Assembly: GCA_001593865.1 (NCBI GenBank)
Contig: LUCB01000006.1
Location: forward strand, 1-63,713
Length of the DNA: 63,713 nucleotides
Origin: Candidatus Bathyarchaeota archaeon B24
GTDB lineage: Archaea > Thermoproteota > CALKCG01 > B24
Reading direction: 5' to 3'
Part shown: in pieces, positions 16,801 to 25,883 of the stretch
Layout: every line of letters begins with the position of its first letter
Position numbering within the stretch: position 1 is the first letter of the stretch
Made by a program: the position numbers and the translations under genes
The notes under the pieces: generated by a model
Told to the model about the DNA's origin: nothing
Seen by the model: only the letters and a program-made list of their open reading frames with translations
Databases searched by the model: none

Positions 16801-17262
16801 ATGCCAAACTGGGGTTACTCGGTCAAAGACTTAGACCCTGAGAAGACGGTCATAGCTTCGGGTAGAGACCTAAGGATATCACCTAAGGCCGCCGTAGAGG
16901 TCTGCAGGGCTATAAGAGGGTTAACCCTAGACGATGCTAAAAGGCTTCTAGAAGACGTTATAGCGTTGAAGAGAAGCATACCCTTCAAACGCTATAAAAA
17001 GAAGGTTGCTCATAGGAGAGACCTACAGGGTTGGTATGCAGGTAGATACCCTGTCAAGGCATGCAAAGCGATCCTTAGGGTCTTGGAGAACGCCGAGTCG
17101 AACGCGGAGTTCAAAGGTTTAAACCTTGAAAGGCTGAGGGTAATCCATGCGGCGGCTCAGAGAGGCCCGATCCTGAAACGCTATACCCCCCGGGCCTTCG
17201 GTAGAGCTACTCCCAACTTCGAATACCTAACTCATGTGGAGATAGCGTTGGTGGAGTTCTAG
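16801..17262 (+). CDS. rpl22: Ribosomal protein uL22
   Basis: Large-subunit protein lining the exit tunnel. The 153-aa protein has the archaeal uL22 N-terminus (MPNWGYSVKDLDPEKT), LRISPKAAVEVCRAIRG, and a C-terminal tunnel hairpin with KRYTPRAFGRATP. It has its own promoter, and 200 nt separate it from uS3. The usual upstream partners (uL3, uL4, uL23, uL2, uS19) are not next to it, so the cluster is broken here. Confidence 0.95.
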   Translation: MPNWGYSVKDLDPEKTVIASGRDLRISPKAAVEVCRAIRGLTLDDAKRLLEDVIALKRSIPFKRYKKKVAHRRDLQGWYAGRYPVKACKAILRVLENAESNAEFKGLNLERLRVIHAAAQRGPILKRYTPRAFGRATPNFEYLTHVEIALVEF

Positions 17263-17390
17263 CCGAAACTTCCCTTCTCCGGTGTTCGGCGTAAATAGAC
17301 CTATTCAATACGTTAGCGTATATTTCTGTTCGTCCATTTATAAACAAAAAATTTTCCCGTCTTCTGTCTCGTCATCTTTTCCTCGTAAAC

Positions 17391-17399
17391 CTTATTAAT
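17391..17399 (+). promoter_or_regulatory. TATA-like box of the uS3-to-uL30 operon
   Basis: CTTATTAAT lies 64-72 nt before the uS3 ATG, at the end of the 200-nt gap after uL22. A 5-bp hairpin (ATACG/CGTAT, 17308-17321) followed by T-rich sequence lies earlier in the gap and may end the uL22 transcript. Confidence 0.4.
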
Positions 17400-17462
17400 G
17401 TGGCGTCTGTCTTAGATTAGCTAGCCTTAGTTTATGGAGAGGGAAAAAGCGGTGATTCAGGG

Positions 17463-18116
17463 ATGTCCACGGTTCGAGACCATTTCATAAAGCAGGCTAT
17501 GGATAAGACTAGGCTAGATGAATTTCTAATGAATCGTTTAAGAGACGCCGGATACGGCGGCGCTGAGATCTCTAGAACCCCCTTGGGAACTAGGATAACG
17601 ATATTCGCGCTGAGGCCGGGTCTTGTCATAGGCCGGGGTGGCACGATCATAAAGGCTTTGAGTAAGGAGCTTCAGGAGAAGTTCAACGTTCCGAACCCTC
17701 AGATAGCCGTCGCAGATATCTCTGTTCCAGAGCTCAACCCCTATATAATGGCGAGCAGGATAGCGTTGGCTATGCAGAGGGGGATCCACTTCCGTAGAGC
17801 TGCTTTCTGGGCCTTGGAGAGAATCATGAGGGCCGGGGCCTTAGGGGCTGAGGTTAAGATAAGCGGTAAATTGACCTCTGAGAGGGCTAGATACGAGAAG
17901 TATAGGGTGGGGTATCTGCCTAAATCCGGCGACCCGGCGATGAAGTATGTTAAGTCCGCGGTGTACCATCTGCTTTTAAAACCCGGTATATACGGAATCA
18001 AGGTTACGATACTTCCTCCTGGTGTCGAGTTTCCCGATAAGATAGAATTGAAGGAGGCGGCTAAGGAGGTTCAGGTCGAAGAGGGGGAGGAGAGGTCTGA
18101 GGAGGGTGTTGGCTGA
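17463..18116 (+). CDS. rps3: Ribosomal protein uS3
   Basis: Small-subunit protein at the mRNA entry channel. The 217-aa protein contains the KH domain motif PGLVIGRGGTIIKALSKEL and the C-terminal uS3 domain (ISGKLTSERARYEKYRVGYL), then an acidic tail. The stop overlaps the ATG of uL29 (TGATG). ATG 17463 gives the standard N-terminus. Confidence 0.96.
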   Translation: MSTVRDHFIKQAMDKTRLDEFLMNRLRDAGYGGAEISRTPLGTRITIFALRPGLVIGRGGTIIKALSKELQEKFNVPNPQIAVADISVPELNPYIMASRIALAMQRGIHFRRAAFWALERIMRAGALGAEVKISGKLTSERARYEKYRVGYLPKSGDPAMKYVKSAVYHLLLKPGIYGIKVTILPPGVEFPDKIELKEAAKEVQVEEGEERSEEGVG

Positions 18117-18340
18117 TGCCTATCCTCAGGATGCGTGAGATAAGGGCTATGAGCCCTGAGGAGCGGATTAGGAGGGTCATAGAGCTTAGGATGGAGCTTA
18201 TGCGGCTGAGAGCAACCGTTAAAGCTGGCGGAGCGGTCGAGAACTACGCTAGGATCAGGGAGATCAAGAGGACTATAGCGCGTATACTGACGGTTCAACG
18301 GGAGGAGGAGCTTAAACTGGAGAGAGGTGGTTCCAAGTGA
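18116..18340 (+). CDS. rpl29: Ribosomal protein uL29
   Basis: 74-aa two-helix large-subunit protein near the tunnel exit. It shows the archaeal N-terminus MPILRMREIRAMSPEERIRR and the signature REIKRTIARILTVQRE. It is coupled to uS3 by TGATG and to rnp1 by a GTGA overlap. The SUI1/aIF1 gene that often follows in archaeal clusters is absent. Confidence 0.93.
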   Translation: MPILRMREIRAMSPEERIRRVIELRMELMRLRATVKAGGAVENYARIREIKRTIARILTVQREEELKLERGGSK

Positions 18341-18606
18341 GTCCGATAACCCCCTTCAACATACTACGGCATGAGCTGATAGGGCTTAAAGTCAGGGTTA
18401 AGGACTCCACATGCAGGTCCTACTTAGGTATAAAGGGGGAGGTAGTAGACGAGACCAGGAATATGCTATATATTAGAACTGAAAACGGTGTTAAGGCGGT
18501 TCCTAAATCTACGTGTAAGTTCGTGTTCACGCTTGACAGGACTGTTAAGGTAGAGGTCGACGGCTTGAAGCTTGTCGGCAGACCAGAGGATAGACTCGTG
18601 AGGTGA
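18337..18606 (+). CDS. rnp1: Ribonuclease P protein component 1 (Rpp29/Pop4)
   Basis: Protein subunit of archaeal RNase P, which matures tRNA 5' ends. The 89-aa protein folds as an Sm-like barrel: [35 protein letters not shown], and an FVFTL strand. Its place between uL29 and uS17 is the conserved archaeal position. It has GTG start and stop overlaps (GTGA) on both sides. Confidence 0.93.
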   Translation: MSPITPFNILRHELIGLKVRVKDSTCRSYLGIKGEVVDETRNMLYIRTENGVKAVPKSTCKFVFTLDRTVKVEVDGLKLVGRPEDRLVR

Positions 18607-18926
18607 TTAGGATGCCGAAGGAGCCTGAATGTGGAGATAGGAATTGTCCGTTTCATGGAACGTTATCCGTGAGGGGGCAGGTTATAGAGGGAACCGTCGT
18701 GAGCGCTAAGGCCAAGAACACGGTTATAGTGCTTAGGGAATACTACCACTATGTCCCGAAGTACCGTAGGTATGAACGTAGAAGAAGCCGTATACCCGCC
18801 CATTGCCCACCATGCCTAGACGTTAAAGAGGGTGATAGGGTTCGTATAGCGGAGTGTAGACCCATAAGTAAGACCGTAAGCTTCGTGGTCATCGAGAAGC
18901 TGGAAGGTGGTAGAGGTGCCGCGTAG
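18603..18926 (+). CDS. rps17: Ribosomal protein uS17
   Basis: Small-subunit OB-fold protein binding 16S rRNA. The 107-aa archaeal-type form has an N-terminal Cys region ([16 protein letters not shown]), then [15 protein letters not shown] and [20 protein letters not shown] 18603 overlaps the rnp1 stop, but the GAGGTGA sequence just before ATG 18612 suggests that ATG may be the real start. It overlaps uL14 by 20 nt. Confidence 0.94.
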   Translation: MIRMPKEPECGDRNCPFHGTLSVRGQVIEGTVVSAKAKNTVIVLREYYHYVPKYRRYERRRSRIPAHCPPCLDVKEGDRVRIAECRPISKTVSFVVIEKLEGGRGAA

Positions 18927-19374
18927 AAGACCTCCGAGGGGTGGTCCTAAGACCAGGGCGGTCTCCGCTAGGGCGGTTATCGAGTACAGACCTCACATAC
19001 CCAGATGTCTGCCTGTCGGAGCATACATCGACTGCACAGACAATACCGGAGCCAAGGTTCTGAAGATCATAGGTGTCATAGGCTATAAGGGGAGGCTTAA
19101 AAGACTACCTGCTGCGGCTGTGGGAGACATGGTGGTTGTGAGCGTCAAGAAAGGTGTCGTAGACTTGAGGGGGCAAGTCATGCACGCCGTTATAGTGAGG
19201 CAGAGAAAGCCTTACAAGAGGGCGGACGGCACTTGGATATGTTTTGAGGACAACGCAGCTGTTTTGTTGACTCCTGAAGGCGATATAAGGGGAACCGAGA
19301 TCAGAGGACCTGTGGCTTTAGAGGCTGCGGAAAGATGGCCTAGGCTCGCTGCCCTGGCGAGTATGGTCGTTTAA
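18907..19374 (+). CDS. rpl14: Ribosomal protein uL14
   Basis: Large-subunit protein at the subunit interface. The 155-aa form has an extended N-terminus followed by [30 protein letters not shown] and an [15 protein letters not shown]-terminus typical of archaea. The 20-nt overlap with uS17 implies coupling. Confidence 0.95.
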   Translation: MVEVPRRRPPRGGPKTRAVSARAVIEYRPHIPRCLPVGAYIDCTDNTGAKVLKIIGVIGYKGRLKRLPAAAVGDMVVVSVKKGVVDLRGQVMHAVIVRQRKPYKRADGTWICFEDNAAVLLTPEGDIRGTEIRGPVALEAAERWPRLAALASMVV

Positions 19375-19387
19375 TGGGTGAGAGGTT

Positions 19388-19771
19388 ATGGCTAAATCTA
19401 AACAACCCAGGAAGCAGAGACTTATGCTTTACAACGCTCCTAAGCATCTAGCCCGTAAATTCCTCTCCGCTCATCTCTCCGACGAGCTTAGAGAGAAGTA
19501 TAAGCGTAGATCATTTCCCATACGTAGAGGGGATACGGTTAAGATCGTTAGGGGCGACTTCAAAGACTTCACAGGTACAGTCACCCGGGTCGATTATGAG
19601 AAGATGCGTATATACATAGAAGGTGTTACGAGGGAGAAGGTCGACGGTACGAGGGTTTTCATACCGATTCATCCGTCCAAGGTGGTTATAACTAAACTTA
19701 ATCTAGACGATAAGAGGCGGGTCGAGGCTTTAGAAAGGAAATTAAAGGTTCAACCTGCTCAGGAGGTGTAG
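19388..19771 (+). CDS. rpl24: Ribosomal protein uL24
   Basis: 127-aa assembly-initiating large-subunit protein with a KOW motif (RRGDTVKIVRGDFKDFTGTV) and the archaeal N-terminus SKQPRKQRLMLYNAPKHLA. A GAGAGG sequence precedes the ATG. It is followed by eS4 after 3 nt. Confidence 0.95.
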   Translation: MAKSKQPRKQRLMLYNAPKHLARKFLSAHLSDELREKYKRRSFPIRRGDTVKIVRGDFKDFTGTVTRVDYEKMRIYIEGVTREKVDGTRVFIPIHPSKVVITKLNLDDKRRVEALERKLKVQPAQEV

Positions 19772-19774
19772 CTT

Positions 19775-20524
19775 GTGGGTAAGATGGGGGGTTCAAAGCA
19801 TCTTAAGAGGTTGGCTGCACCTAGGTTCTGGAGGGTGCCTAGGAAAACCTATAAGTGGGTTGTTAAGCCTATCCCTGGTCCACACCCAATAGATAACTGC
19901 ATACCGCTTCAGCTTCTTATAAGAGACTATTTAGGTCTCGCTCATACGGCTAAGGAGGTTAAATTCATCCTGAATAGGGGTTATGTGAAGGTAGACGGTA
20001 AAGTCGTGAGGGAGAGACGGTTTCCGGTAGGTCTTATGGATGTGGTCTACTTCGAGAAGTTGGATAGGGCGTATCGTATACTTCCGTCTAAGAAAGGTTT
20101 AATGCCGTATCCTATTCCGCCTGAGGAGGCTTCCTTCAAACTGAGGAAGATCGTAGGAAAGTCTACGGTTAAGGGCGGCCATATACAGTTGCATATGCAC
20201 GACGGCTATAACATGCTTGTACGGGTCTCGGATCCGAGAAACCCGGTTGAGGATGTTTATAAAACCCATGACGTTTTGAAGATGAGCCTCGAAGACTCCT
20301 CGGTTCTGGAGCATATAAGGCTTGAAAAGGGGGTGTGCGTGGTCATAGTAGGTGGACGTAACATAGGCAAGTGGGGAAGGATACTCGAGACCACGCCGGG
20401 CTCTCTTACGTCGGATCCATCGGCTCTCGTCGAGACGGAAGACGGCTCTAAGGTATATACGATACTAGAATATGTGTTTCCGATAGGTGTCGAAAAGCCC
20501 TGCATATCTCTGCCGGAGGTGTAG
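19775..20524 (+). CDS. rps4e: Ribosomal protein eS4
   Basis: Archaeal/eukaryotic small-subunit protein, 249 aa, with the N-terminal KHLKRLAAPRFWRVPRKTYKW, an S4-like RNA-binding domain (GYVKVDGKVVRERRFPVG) and a C-terminal KOW segment (VVIVGGRNIGKWGRI). GTG start at 19775 behind an AGGAGG sequence. Confidence 0.95.
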   Translation: MGKMGGSKHLKRLAAPRFWRVPRKTYKWVVKPIPGPHPIDNCIPLQLLIRDYLGLAHTAKEVKFILNRGYVKVDGKVVRERRFPVGLMDVVYFEKLDRAYRILPSKKGLMPYPIPPEEASFKLRKIVGKSTVKGGHIQLHMHDGYNMLVRVSDPRNPVEDVYKTHDVLKMSLEDSSVLEHIRLEKGVCVVIVGGRNIGKWGRILETTPGSLTSDPSALVETEDGSKVYTILEYVFPIGVEKPCISLPEV

Positions 20525-20527
20525 ACC

Positions 20528-21043
20528 TTGACGTATTCTAACCCCATGCTGAAGCCTAGGATCGCTAAAGTAACGGTCAACGTATGCCCTGGTAGAAGCG
20601 GAGAGCCTCTAGAGAAGGCGATGAAGATCCTCGAAAGCCTAACCGGCGTTAAGCCATGTATGTGTAAAGCCAAGCGTACGATAAGAGACTTCGGAATCCA
20701 TAAGGGCGAACCTATAGCGGCTAAGGTCACTCTGAGAGGAGCTAAGGCCATGGAGTTTCTTCAGAAAGCCTTGGATGCGGTTAACCGTAGGATCCCTGCA
20801 AGTAGCTTCGACGAGTATGGAAACTTCTCCTTCGGGATTAAAAGCCATCTAGACTTGCCTGGTACGAGGTACGACCCCGAGCTTGGTATAATCGGTATGG
20901 ATGTATGTGTAACCGTCGAGAGACCCGGCTACAGGGTAGCTAGAAGGAGATGGAAGAGAAGTAAAATAGGTAAGAGGCATAGGTTGACGAAGGAGGAGGC
21001 GATAGCTTTCGTTAAAGAGAGTTTAGGTGTGGAGGTGGTTTGA
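20528..21043 (+). CDS. rpl5: Ribosomal protein uL5
   Basis: 171-aa protein that binds 5S rRNA in the central protuberance. It shows [38 protein letters not shown] and [18 protein letters not shown] start at 20528. The stop overlaps the uS14 ATG (TGATG). Confidence 0.95.
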   Translation: MTYSNPMLKPRIAKVTVNVCPGRSGEPLEKAMKILESLTGVKPCMCKAKRTIRDFGIHKGEPIAAKVTLRGAKAMEFLQKALDAVNRRIPASSFDEYGNFSFGIKSHLDLPGTRYDPELGIIGMDVCVTVERPGYRVARRRWKRSKIGKRHRLTKEEAIAFVKESLGVEVV

Positions 21044-21207
21044 TGGCTAAGCAGAAGCCTAAGAAGGAGCGTAAGTTCGGTAAGGGGTCTAGGCCATGCG
21101 TGAGATGCGGCTCATATGGGCCTATAATCCAGAAGTATGGGCTTATGCTCTGTCGTCAGTGCTTTAGAGAGGTTGCCGCTAAGCTCGGTTTTAAGAAATA
21201 CGATTAA
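21043..21207 (+). CDS. rps14: Ribosomal protein uS14 (zinc-binding type)
   Basis: 54-aa small-subunit protein. It carries four zinc-ligand cysteines, Cys19, Cys22, Cys37 and Cys40 ([10 protein letters not shown] and MLCRQCFRE), and the C-terminal helix [10 protein letters not shown], which is standard for the C+ form. The ATG overlaps the uL5 stop by one nucleotide (TGATG). It sits at the conserved place between uL5 and uS8. Confidence 0.96.
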   Translation: MAKQKPKKERKFGKGSRPCVRCGSYGPIIQKYGLMLCRQCFREVAAKLGFKKYD

Positions 21208-21225
21208 GAGGGAGGGTGAACCGTC

Positions 21226-21618
21226 GTGGTTATGAACGACCCGCTTGCGAACGCCCTCGCGGTCATAGCGAATAGCGAGGCTAGACGTAAGAGGGAATGC
21301 ATAATCTACCCTGCCTCCAAGCTTATAGGTAACGTCTTAAGGGTTATGCAGGCTTACGGTTACATAGGTGAGTTCGAGCTTATAGACGACGGAAGAGCCG
21401 GCAAGTTTAGGGTTCAGCTCCTCGGCCGTATAAATAAGTGTAAGGCTATCAAGCCGAGGTTTTCTGTCAGGCTCAAGGAGCTCGATGAGTATAAGCGGAT
21501 GTTCCTTCCATCGAGGGATATAGGAATCCTCATACTGACTACCCCTATAGGCGTGATATCTCATAGGGAGGCTGAGGCTAAGGGGGTCGGGGGCAAACTG
21601 TTGGCCTACGTCTACTAG
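21226..21618 (+). CDS. rps8: Ribosomal protein uS8
   Basis: 130-aa 16S rRNA-binding protein: [19 protein letters not shown] at the N-terminus, [19 protein letters not shown] in the middle, and [14 protein letters not shown] with GGKLLAYVY at the C-terminus. GTG 21226 or the ATG two codons later could start it. Confidence 0.95.
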   Translation: MVMNDPLANALAVIANSEARRKRECIIYPASKLIGNVLRVMQAYGYIGEFELIDDGRAGKFRVQLLGRINKCKAIKPRFSVRLKELDEYKRMFLPSRDIGILILTTPIGVISHREAEAKGVGGKLLAYVY

Positions 21619-21635
21619 GGGAGGGGGTCTCGGAG

Positions 21636-22175
21636 TTGAGTCTTAGAACGGTTGAAATCCCGGAGGGTGTCGAGGTTCAGGTCGAGGGGTTAAAAGTTAG
21701 GGTTAGAGGCCCCTTAGGTGAGCTCGTTAGAGATTTTTCACACGTAGCCGGTAAGATAGCTATCAGGAAGGACGACGGGGAAGTCGTAGTCGAGATGGTT
21801 GGAAAACCGCGTAGGAAGAAGATAGCGCTAGTAGGTACGATAGCGGCGCATATAAGAAACATGATAACCGGTGTCACCAAGGGCTTCACCTATCGTTTGA
21901 AGATAGTTTACGCTCACTTCCCGATAAGTGTGAGGGTTAAAGACGGGTATGTCGTCATCGAGAACTTCCTGGGTGAGCGTTCTCCTAGGTATGCTAAGAT
22001 AGTCGGAGATGTCAAGATATCGGTCGAACAGGACGACGTGGTCGTCAAGGGGATAGACATCGAAAAGGTCGGTCAGACCGCTGCGAACATAGAGAATGCG
22101 ACGAGGATCAAGGGTAAAGACCCTAGGGTGTTCTTAGACGGCATATACGTGTACCAGAAGGAGGTGGGTATGTGA
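21636..22175 (+). CDS. rpl6: Ribosomal protein uL6
   Basis: 179-aa two-domain large-subunit protein near the factor-binding site: EVQVEGLKVRVRGPLGELVR, KGFTYRLKIVYAHFPISV and the C-terminal DGIYVYQKE. TTG start at 21636 after GGAGGGGG. Its stop overlaps the GTG of eL32 (GTGA). Confidence 0.95.
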   Translation: MSLRTVEIPEGVEVQVEGLKVRVRGPLGELVRDFSHVAGKIAIRKDDGEVVVEMVGKPRRKKIALVGTIAAHIRNMITGVTKGFTYRLKIVYAHFPISVRVKDGYVVIENFLGERSPRYAKIVGDVKISVEQDDVVVKGIDIEKVGQTAANIENATRIKGKDPRVFLDGIYVYQKEVGM

Positions 22176-22630
22176 CCGCGGAAGAAGAGGCCGTAGAGGA
22201 GGTTCCTGAAGAAGCCGAGGAGCTTATAAAGATAAAGCCCAGGCTACCCGGTGAAATAACAAGACTTTTGAAGATTAGAGCCAGGCTTAAGGCTAGAAAC
22301 CCGAGGTTCGTGAGGTGTGAAAGCTGGCGGCTCGTCAGGGTTAAGGAAAACTGGAGAAGACCTAGAGGCATCTCGAGCAAGATGCGGCTTGAGGTTAAGG
22401 GCTGGCCTCCCAGGGTTAAATCAGGCTACGGTAAGCCTAAAGCCGTCCGTCACCTACACCCCTCTGGGTTTAAGGAGGTTCTAGTCTATAGGCCGGAAGA
22501 CCTCGATAAGGTCGACCCTGAGACCCAGGCCATACGGATAGCGCACAGCGTCGGCAGGAAGAAGAGGCTTGCCATAATAGAGAGGGCTAGGGAGTTGCAG
22601 ATAAGGGTTCTGAACCCGTCGACCAGGTGA
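22172..22630 (+). CDS. rpl32e: Ribosomal protein eL32
   Basis: 152-aa archaeal/eukaryotic large-subunit protein: FVRCESWRLVRVKENWRRP, GISSKMRLEVKGWPPRVKSG and HPSGFKEVLVYRPEDL. An acidic N-terminal extension (EEEAVEEVPEEAEEL) precedes the core. Coupled to uL6 by GTGA. Confidence 0.94.
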   Translation: MTAEEEAVEEVPEEAEELIKIKPRLPGEITRLLKIRARLKARNPRFVRCESWRLVRVKENWRRPRGISSKMRLEVKGWPPRVKSGYGKPKAVRHLHPSGFKEVLVYRPEDLDKVDPETQAIRIAHSVGRKKRLAIIERARELQIRVLNPSTR

Positions 22631-22636
22631 TGTAGG

Positions 22637-23080
22637 TTGAACGTAAGCGTTCAAAGGAGAATGGCGGCTGAGATATTGGGAGTTGGGGTTAACCGTGTTT
22701 GGATAGACCCCTCTAGGCTTGAGGATGTCCGTTCCGCTATAACGAGGGAAGATATCAAGAGGCTCATAGCAGAGGGTGTCATATCTAAGAGACCTGAGAA
22801 AGGTACTAGCCGTGTCAGGGCTAGGATGCGAAGGGGTCGACGTAGGGGACCCGGTAGTAGGAAGGGTGCACGTAAGGCTAGGCTGAACCCGGAGAACCTC
22901 TGGCCTGCTAAAGTGAGGGCTTTGAGAAGCTTCCTACGTTATCTAAGGGATAGGCGGATAATCTCTAGAAGCGTGTATAGAGAACTTTATCTTAAGGTTA
23001 AAGGCGGGGCCTTCCAAGACATAGCGGCTCTGAAACGTTATATAGAGGTACGTAACCTTGTCAGGAGGAGGTTTAGGTGA
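22637..23080 (+). CDS. rpl19e: Ribosomal protein eL19
   Basis: 147-aa basic, helix-rich large-subunit protein that forms an inter-subunit bridge: NVSVQRRMAAEILGVGVNRV, IAEGVISKRPEKGTSRVRAR and the R/K/G-rich RMRRGRRRGPGSRKGARKAR. TTG start; stop overlaps the uL18 GTG (GTGA). Confidence 0.95.
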   Translation: MNVSVQRRMAAEILGVGVNRVWIDPSRLEDVRSAITREDIKRLIAEGVISKRPEKGTSRVRARMRRGRRRGPGSRKGARKARLNPENLWPAKVRALRSFLRYLRDRRIISRSVYRELYLKVKGGAFQDIAALKRYIEVRNLVRRRFR

Positions 23081-23676
23081 AGAGAGGTAAGATCAGGAAG
23101 TTTCCTTTGAAGAGACGGCTTCAGTTTAGGACAGACTATAGGCGTAGAAAGCGCCTACTCCTGTCTGGGCTACCTCGGTTCGTCGTCAGGAGGACCGGGA
23201 AGAATATAATAATCCAGGTGGTCGAGGCTAGGCTTGAAGGTGATCACGTCCTTGTCTCGGCCCATAGCAGGGAACTAGCCCGAGACTTCGGATGGTTAGG
23301 TGATAGAAATAACACACCTGCCGCTTACCTGACCGGTCTGCTGGCTGGGCTTAAATGTCTAAAAGCCGGGATCACTAAAGCCGTTTTAGACGCTGGAATA
23401 TTCAAGCCGACGAGGGGTGGACGCATAGCGGCTGCCCTTAAAGGAGGTTTAGACGCTGGTTTGGATATACCGCATGGTGAAGAGATCCTGCCGGATGAAG
23501 ACAGGATCTGTGGGAAGCATATAGTAAGTTACGCTTCAAAGCTTAGGGAGGAGGATTCTGAACTCTATGCGAGGATGTTTTCAGAATATCTTAAGAGAGG
23601 GTTACCTCCTGAGAAGCTGGTCGAGCACTTCTATGACGTTAAGAGTAGGATTCTAAAGGCCTTTGGGAGGAGTTGA
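23077..23676 (+). CDS. rpl18: Ribosomal protein uL18
   Basis: 199-aa 5S rRNA-binding protein of the central protuberance. Archaeal-type motifs include KRRLQFRTDYRRRKRLLLSG, GRNIIIQ-like strand KNIIIQVVEARLEGD, LAGLKCLKAGITKAVLDAG and DAGLDIPHGEEILPDEDRI. GTG start; stop overlaps the uS5 TTG (TTGA). Confidence 0.95.
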   Translation: MKRGKIRKFPLKRRLQFRTDYRRRKRLLLSGLPRFVVRRTGKNIIIQVVEARLEGDHVLVSAHSRELARDFGWLGDRNNTPAAYLTGLLAGLKCLKAGITKAVLDAGIFKPTRGGRIAAALKGGLDAGLDIPHGEEILPDEDRICGKHIVSYASKLREEDSELYARMFSEYLKRGLPPEKLVEHFYDVKSRILKAFGRS

Positions 23677-24305
23677 GTATGTCGCGTGTAGATGTAACGG
23701 ATCTGGAGGGTTGGAGCCCTAAGACCACGTTGGGTAAGCTGGTTTTAGAGGGTAAGATCGTCTCGCTTGAGGAGATATTTGCAAACGGGTATAAGATAAG
23801 GGAACCTGAGATCGTGGACCTCCTACTTCCAAACCTGACGCACGAGGTTTTAGACACGGCGTTCGTTCAGAAACAGACAGATGCGGGTGAACGGTCAAGG
23901 TTCAGGGTTATAGTGGCCACAGGCGATATGAACGGTCACATAGGGATCGGCTTTGGTAAGGCTCCTCAGTGGAGGATGGCCCTCCGGAAAGCTATCAAGG
24001 ATGCTAAACTGAACATAACGATAGTCAAACGGGGATGCGGCTCTTGGGAATGCGACTGCGATCTACCGCATTCCTTACCCTTCAGGGTGGAGGGTAAGTG
24101 CGGGGGCGTTCGGGTTGTCTTGCTACCCGGTCCAAGAGGTCTAGGTCTCGTGGCCGGGGATATAATAAAGACGATCCTCCGGCTCGCTGGTGTCAAAGAC
24201 TGCTGGGTTCGAACCTATGGTTCGACTAGGACCCACTCGTCCTTGATAAGGGCGACTTTCGAGGCTCTTAAGAGCACGTATAAGATGGTTGTGTTTAAGG
24301 ATTAG
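23673..24305 (+). CDS. rps5: Ribosomal protein uS5
   Basis: 210-aa protein important for decoding accuracy. The double-stranded RNA-binding-like domain contains FRVIVATGDMNGHIGIGFGK, and the C-terminal domain has VVLLPGPRGLGLVAGDIIK and WVRTYGSTRTHSSLIRATF. TTG 23673 overlaps the uL18 stop; ATG 23679 is an alternative. Confidence 0.95.
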   Translation: MSMSRVDVTDLEGWSPKTTLGKLVLEGKIVSLEEIFANGYKIREPEIVDLLLPNLTHEVLDTAFVQKQTDAGERSRFRVIVATGDMNGHIGIGFGKAPQWRMALRKAIKDAKLNITIVKRGCGSWECDCDLPHSLPFRVEGKCGGVRVVLLPGPRGLGLVAGDIIKTILRLAGVKDCWVRTYGSTRTHSSLIRATFEALKSTYKMVVFKD

Positions 24306-24324
24306 CGTATAAGAGGGGGTTGCT

Positions 24325-24780
24325 GTGATCGCTATAGTCAGGGTTCGTGGTACGGTTAACGTCAGAAGAGATGTCGCTGAAACCCTTAAACGGCTTAACC
24401 TTAAAAAGCCTAACCACTGCGTGGTCGTGCCTGAGACCAAGCCGTACCTGGGTATGATTCAGAAGGTTAAGGACTATGTGGCGTATGGTAGCATAGACCT
24501 CGAGACGTTTAAGAAGTTGTTGAAGCGTAGGGGTGAGGTTAAGGGCTTGGGAAGGCTGAGCGAGGAGAACGTTAAAACGCTGGGCTTCAACTCTATAGAT
24601 GAGCTTGCAGAAGCGTTGTACAGCGGTAAGATATCTTTCAAAGACGTTCCCCAGCTTAAGCGGTTTTTCCGTCTAAGACCTCCTAGTAAAGGCTATAAAT
24701 CCGTTAAAAAGCCGTATCCGGAGGGTGCTTTGGGGAACTGGGGCTCGAACATATCCTCTCTCATAAACAGAATGCTCTGA
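24325..24780 (+). CDS. rpl30: Ribosomal protein uL30
   Basis: 151-aa archaeal-type uL30: AIVRVRGTVNVRRDVAETLK, LKKPNHCVVVPETKPYLGMI and the C-terminal GNWGSNISSLINRML. GTG start at 24325 preceded by GAGGGGG. It closes the uS3-to-uL30 run before the inserted hsp20 gene. Confidence 0.94.
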   Translation: MIAIVRVRGTVNVRRDVAETLKRLNLKKPNHCVVVPETKPYLGMIQKVKDYVAYGSIDLETFKKLLKRRGEVKGLGRLSEENVKTLGFNSIDELAEALYSGKISFKDVPQLKRFFRLRPPSKGYKSVKKPYPEGALGNWGSNISSLINRML

Positions 24781-24812
24781 GCTTACCCATAGTTCCTCTC
24801 TAGGAACGAAGG

Positions 24813-24820
24813 TTTATAGC
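24813..24820 (+). promoter_or_regulatory. TATA-like box of hsp20
   Basis: TTTATAGC lies 38-45 nt upstream of the Hsp20 ATG in the 77-nt gap after uL30, suggesting separate, probably stress-responsive transcription. Confidence 0.4.
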
Positions 24821-24857
24821 TTAGTTAATTCCTCTGATCTCTACGGAAGGGTTAGCT

Positions 24858-25406
24858 ATGGGTAGTGAAGACCGGTGGAGGAGACGTAGGAGGAGCTGGT
24901 GGTTCGACATATTCGACGAGTTCGAACGTATGAACCAGATGATCGAAGATATAATAAGACGGAGCTTTAGGTTCGAACCTGAAGGGTTCTTCGAAAGAGC
25001 AGGTGAGCCTGGTAAGCCTAAGGTATACACATACGGGTTTTCGGTGAAGATCGGGCCTGACGGTAAACCCGTCGTCAGAGAGTTCGGCAATATCTTCCCA
25101 GGGAGATATGGGCCGGAGATTAGACCTGAGATAGAGCCTCTGGTAGACGTTATGGAGAAGGACGATGAGATAGTGGTGGTGGCGGAGTTGCCGGGTGTGG
25201 AGAAGGAGCAGATAGACCTACACGCCACCGAGAAGGTCCTCACCATAGACGTCGACTCGCCTAGAAGACGCTACCATAAGGAGCTTGAGCTTCCAGCCCC
25301 CGTAGACCCTAAGTCTTCCAAGGCGACCTACAAGAACGGTGTACTCGAAGTCAGGCTTAAGAAGGTTAAACCCTCTGCTAAAGGTGAAAAGCTTAAGATA
25401 GAGTAG
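24858..25406 (+). CDS. Small heat-shock protein Hsp20/alpha-crystallin
   Basis: 182-aa chaperone that holds unfolding proteins. The N-terminal arm is Arg- and Trp-rich (RWRRRRRSWWFDIFDEF). The alpha-crystallin domain (about 90-170) shows PLVDVMEKDDEIVVVAELPG, KEQIDLHATEKVLTIDVDS and the ATYKNGVLEVRLKK strand; a final KIE tail follows. It is inserted between uL30 and uL15, which are normally adjacent, and appears to have its own promoter. Confidence 0.93.
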   Translation: MGSEDRWRRRRRSWWFDIFDEFERMNQMIEDIIRRSFRFEPEGFFERAGEPGKPKVYTYGFSVKIGPDGKPVVREFGNIFPGRYGPEIRPEIEPLVDVMEKDDEIVVVAELPGVEKEQIDLHATEKVLTIDVDSPRRRYHKELELPAPVDPKSSKATYKNGVLEVRLKKVKPSAKGEKLKIE

Positions 25407-25430
25407 GCTTATCTTTTCCTTCAACCGGCG

Positions 25431-25877
25431 GTGAAGCTTATGCCGACGAGGCTTCGTAAGATACGGAAGTTTAGAGGGTCTAGAACCTGCGGCTGGGGTA
25501 GGGTAGGGCAGCACAGGAAAAGCGGTATGAGAGGGGGCTTCGGTAGAACCGGTAGGCATAAGCATAAATGGACTTGGGTGATCAAATACGCACCAGACTA
25601 CTTCGGTAAAAGAGGGTTCAAGTCGCCTATGCAGAAGATCAAGGTCAGGGTTAAGGAGGTTAACGTCGGTGAGCTACCTGACATCCTGGTGAAGCTCGAG
25701 AAGACAGAGACCCAGGATGGTAAACCGGTCATAGACCTGCCGGCTTTAGGATATGGCAAGTTGCTCGGTAAAGGGCGCATAGATATACCGGTAATCGTTA
25801 AGGCTTATGATTTCACGGAGACCGCCGTCGAAAAGATCAAGAAAGCGGGAGGAGAGGTTATCAAGGTAGAGGTATGA
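25431..25877 (+). CDS. rpl15: Ribosomal protein uL15
   Basis: Large-subunit protein with the glycine-rich N-terminus RKFRGSRTCGWGRVGQHRKS and GKRGFKSPMQKIKVRVKEVN. GTG 25431 gives 148 aa; the ATG three codons later (MPTRLRKIRK) matches the family N-terminus and may be the real start. It precedes secY after 6 nt, as in nearly all genomes. Confidence 0.94.
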   Translation: MKLMPTRLRKIRKFRGSRTCGWGRVGQHRKSGMRGGFGRTGRHKHKWTWVIKYAPDYFGKRGFKSPMQKIKVRVKEVNVGELPDILVKLEKTETQDGKPVIDLPALGYGKLLGKGRIDIPVIVKAYDFTETAVEKIKKAGGEVIKVEV

Positions 25878-25883
25878 TAAGCC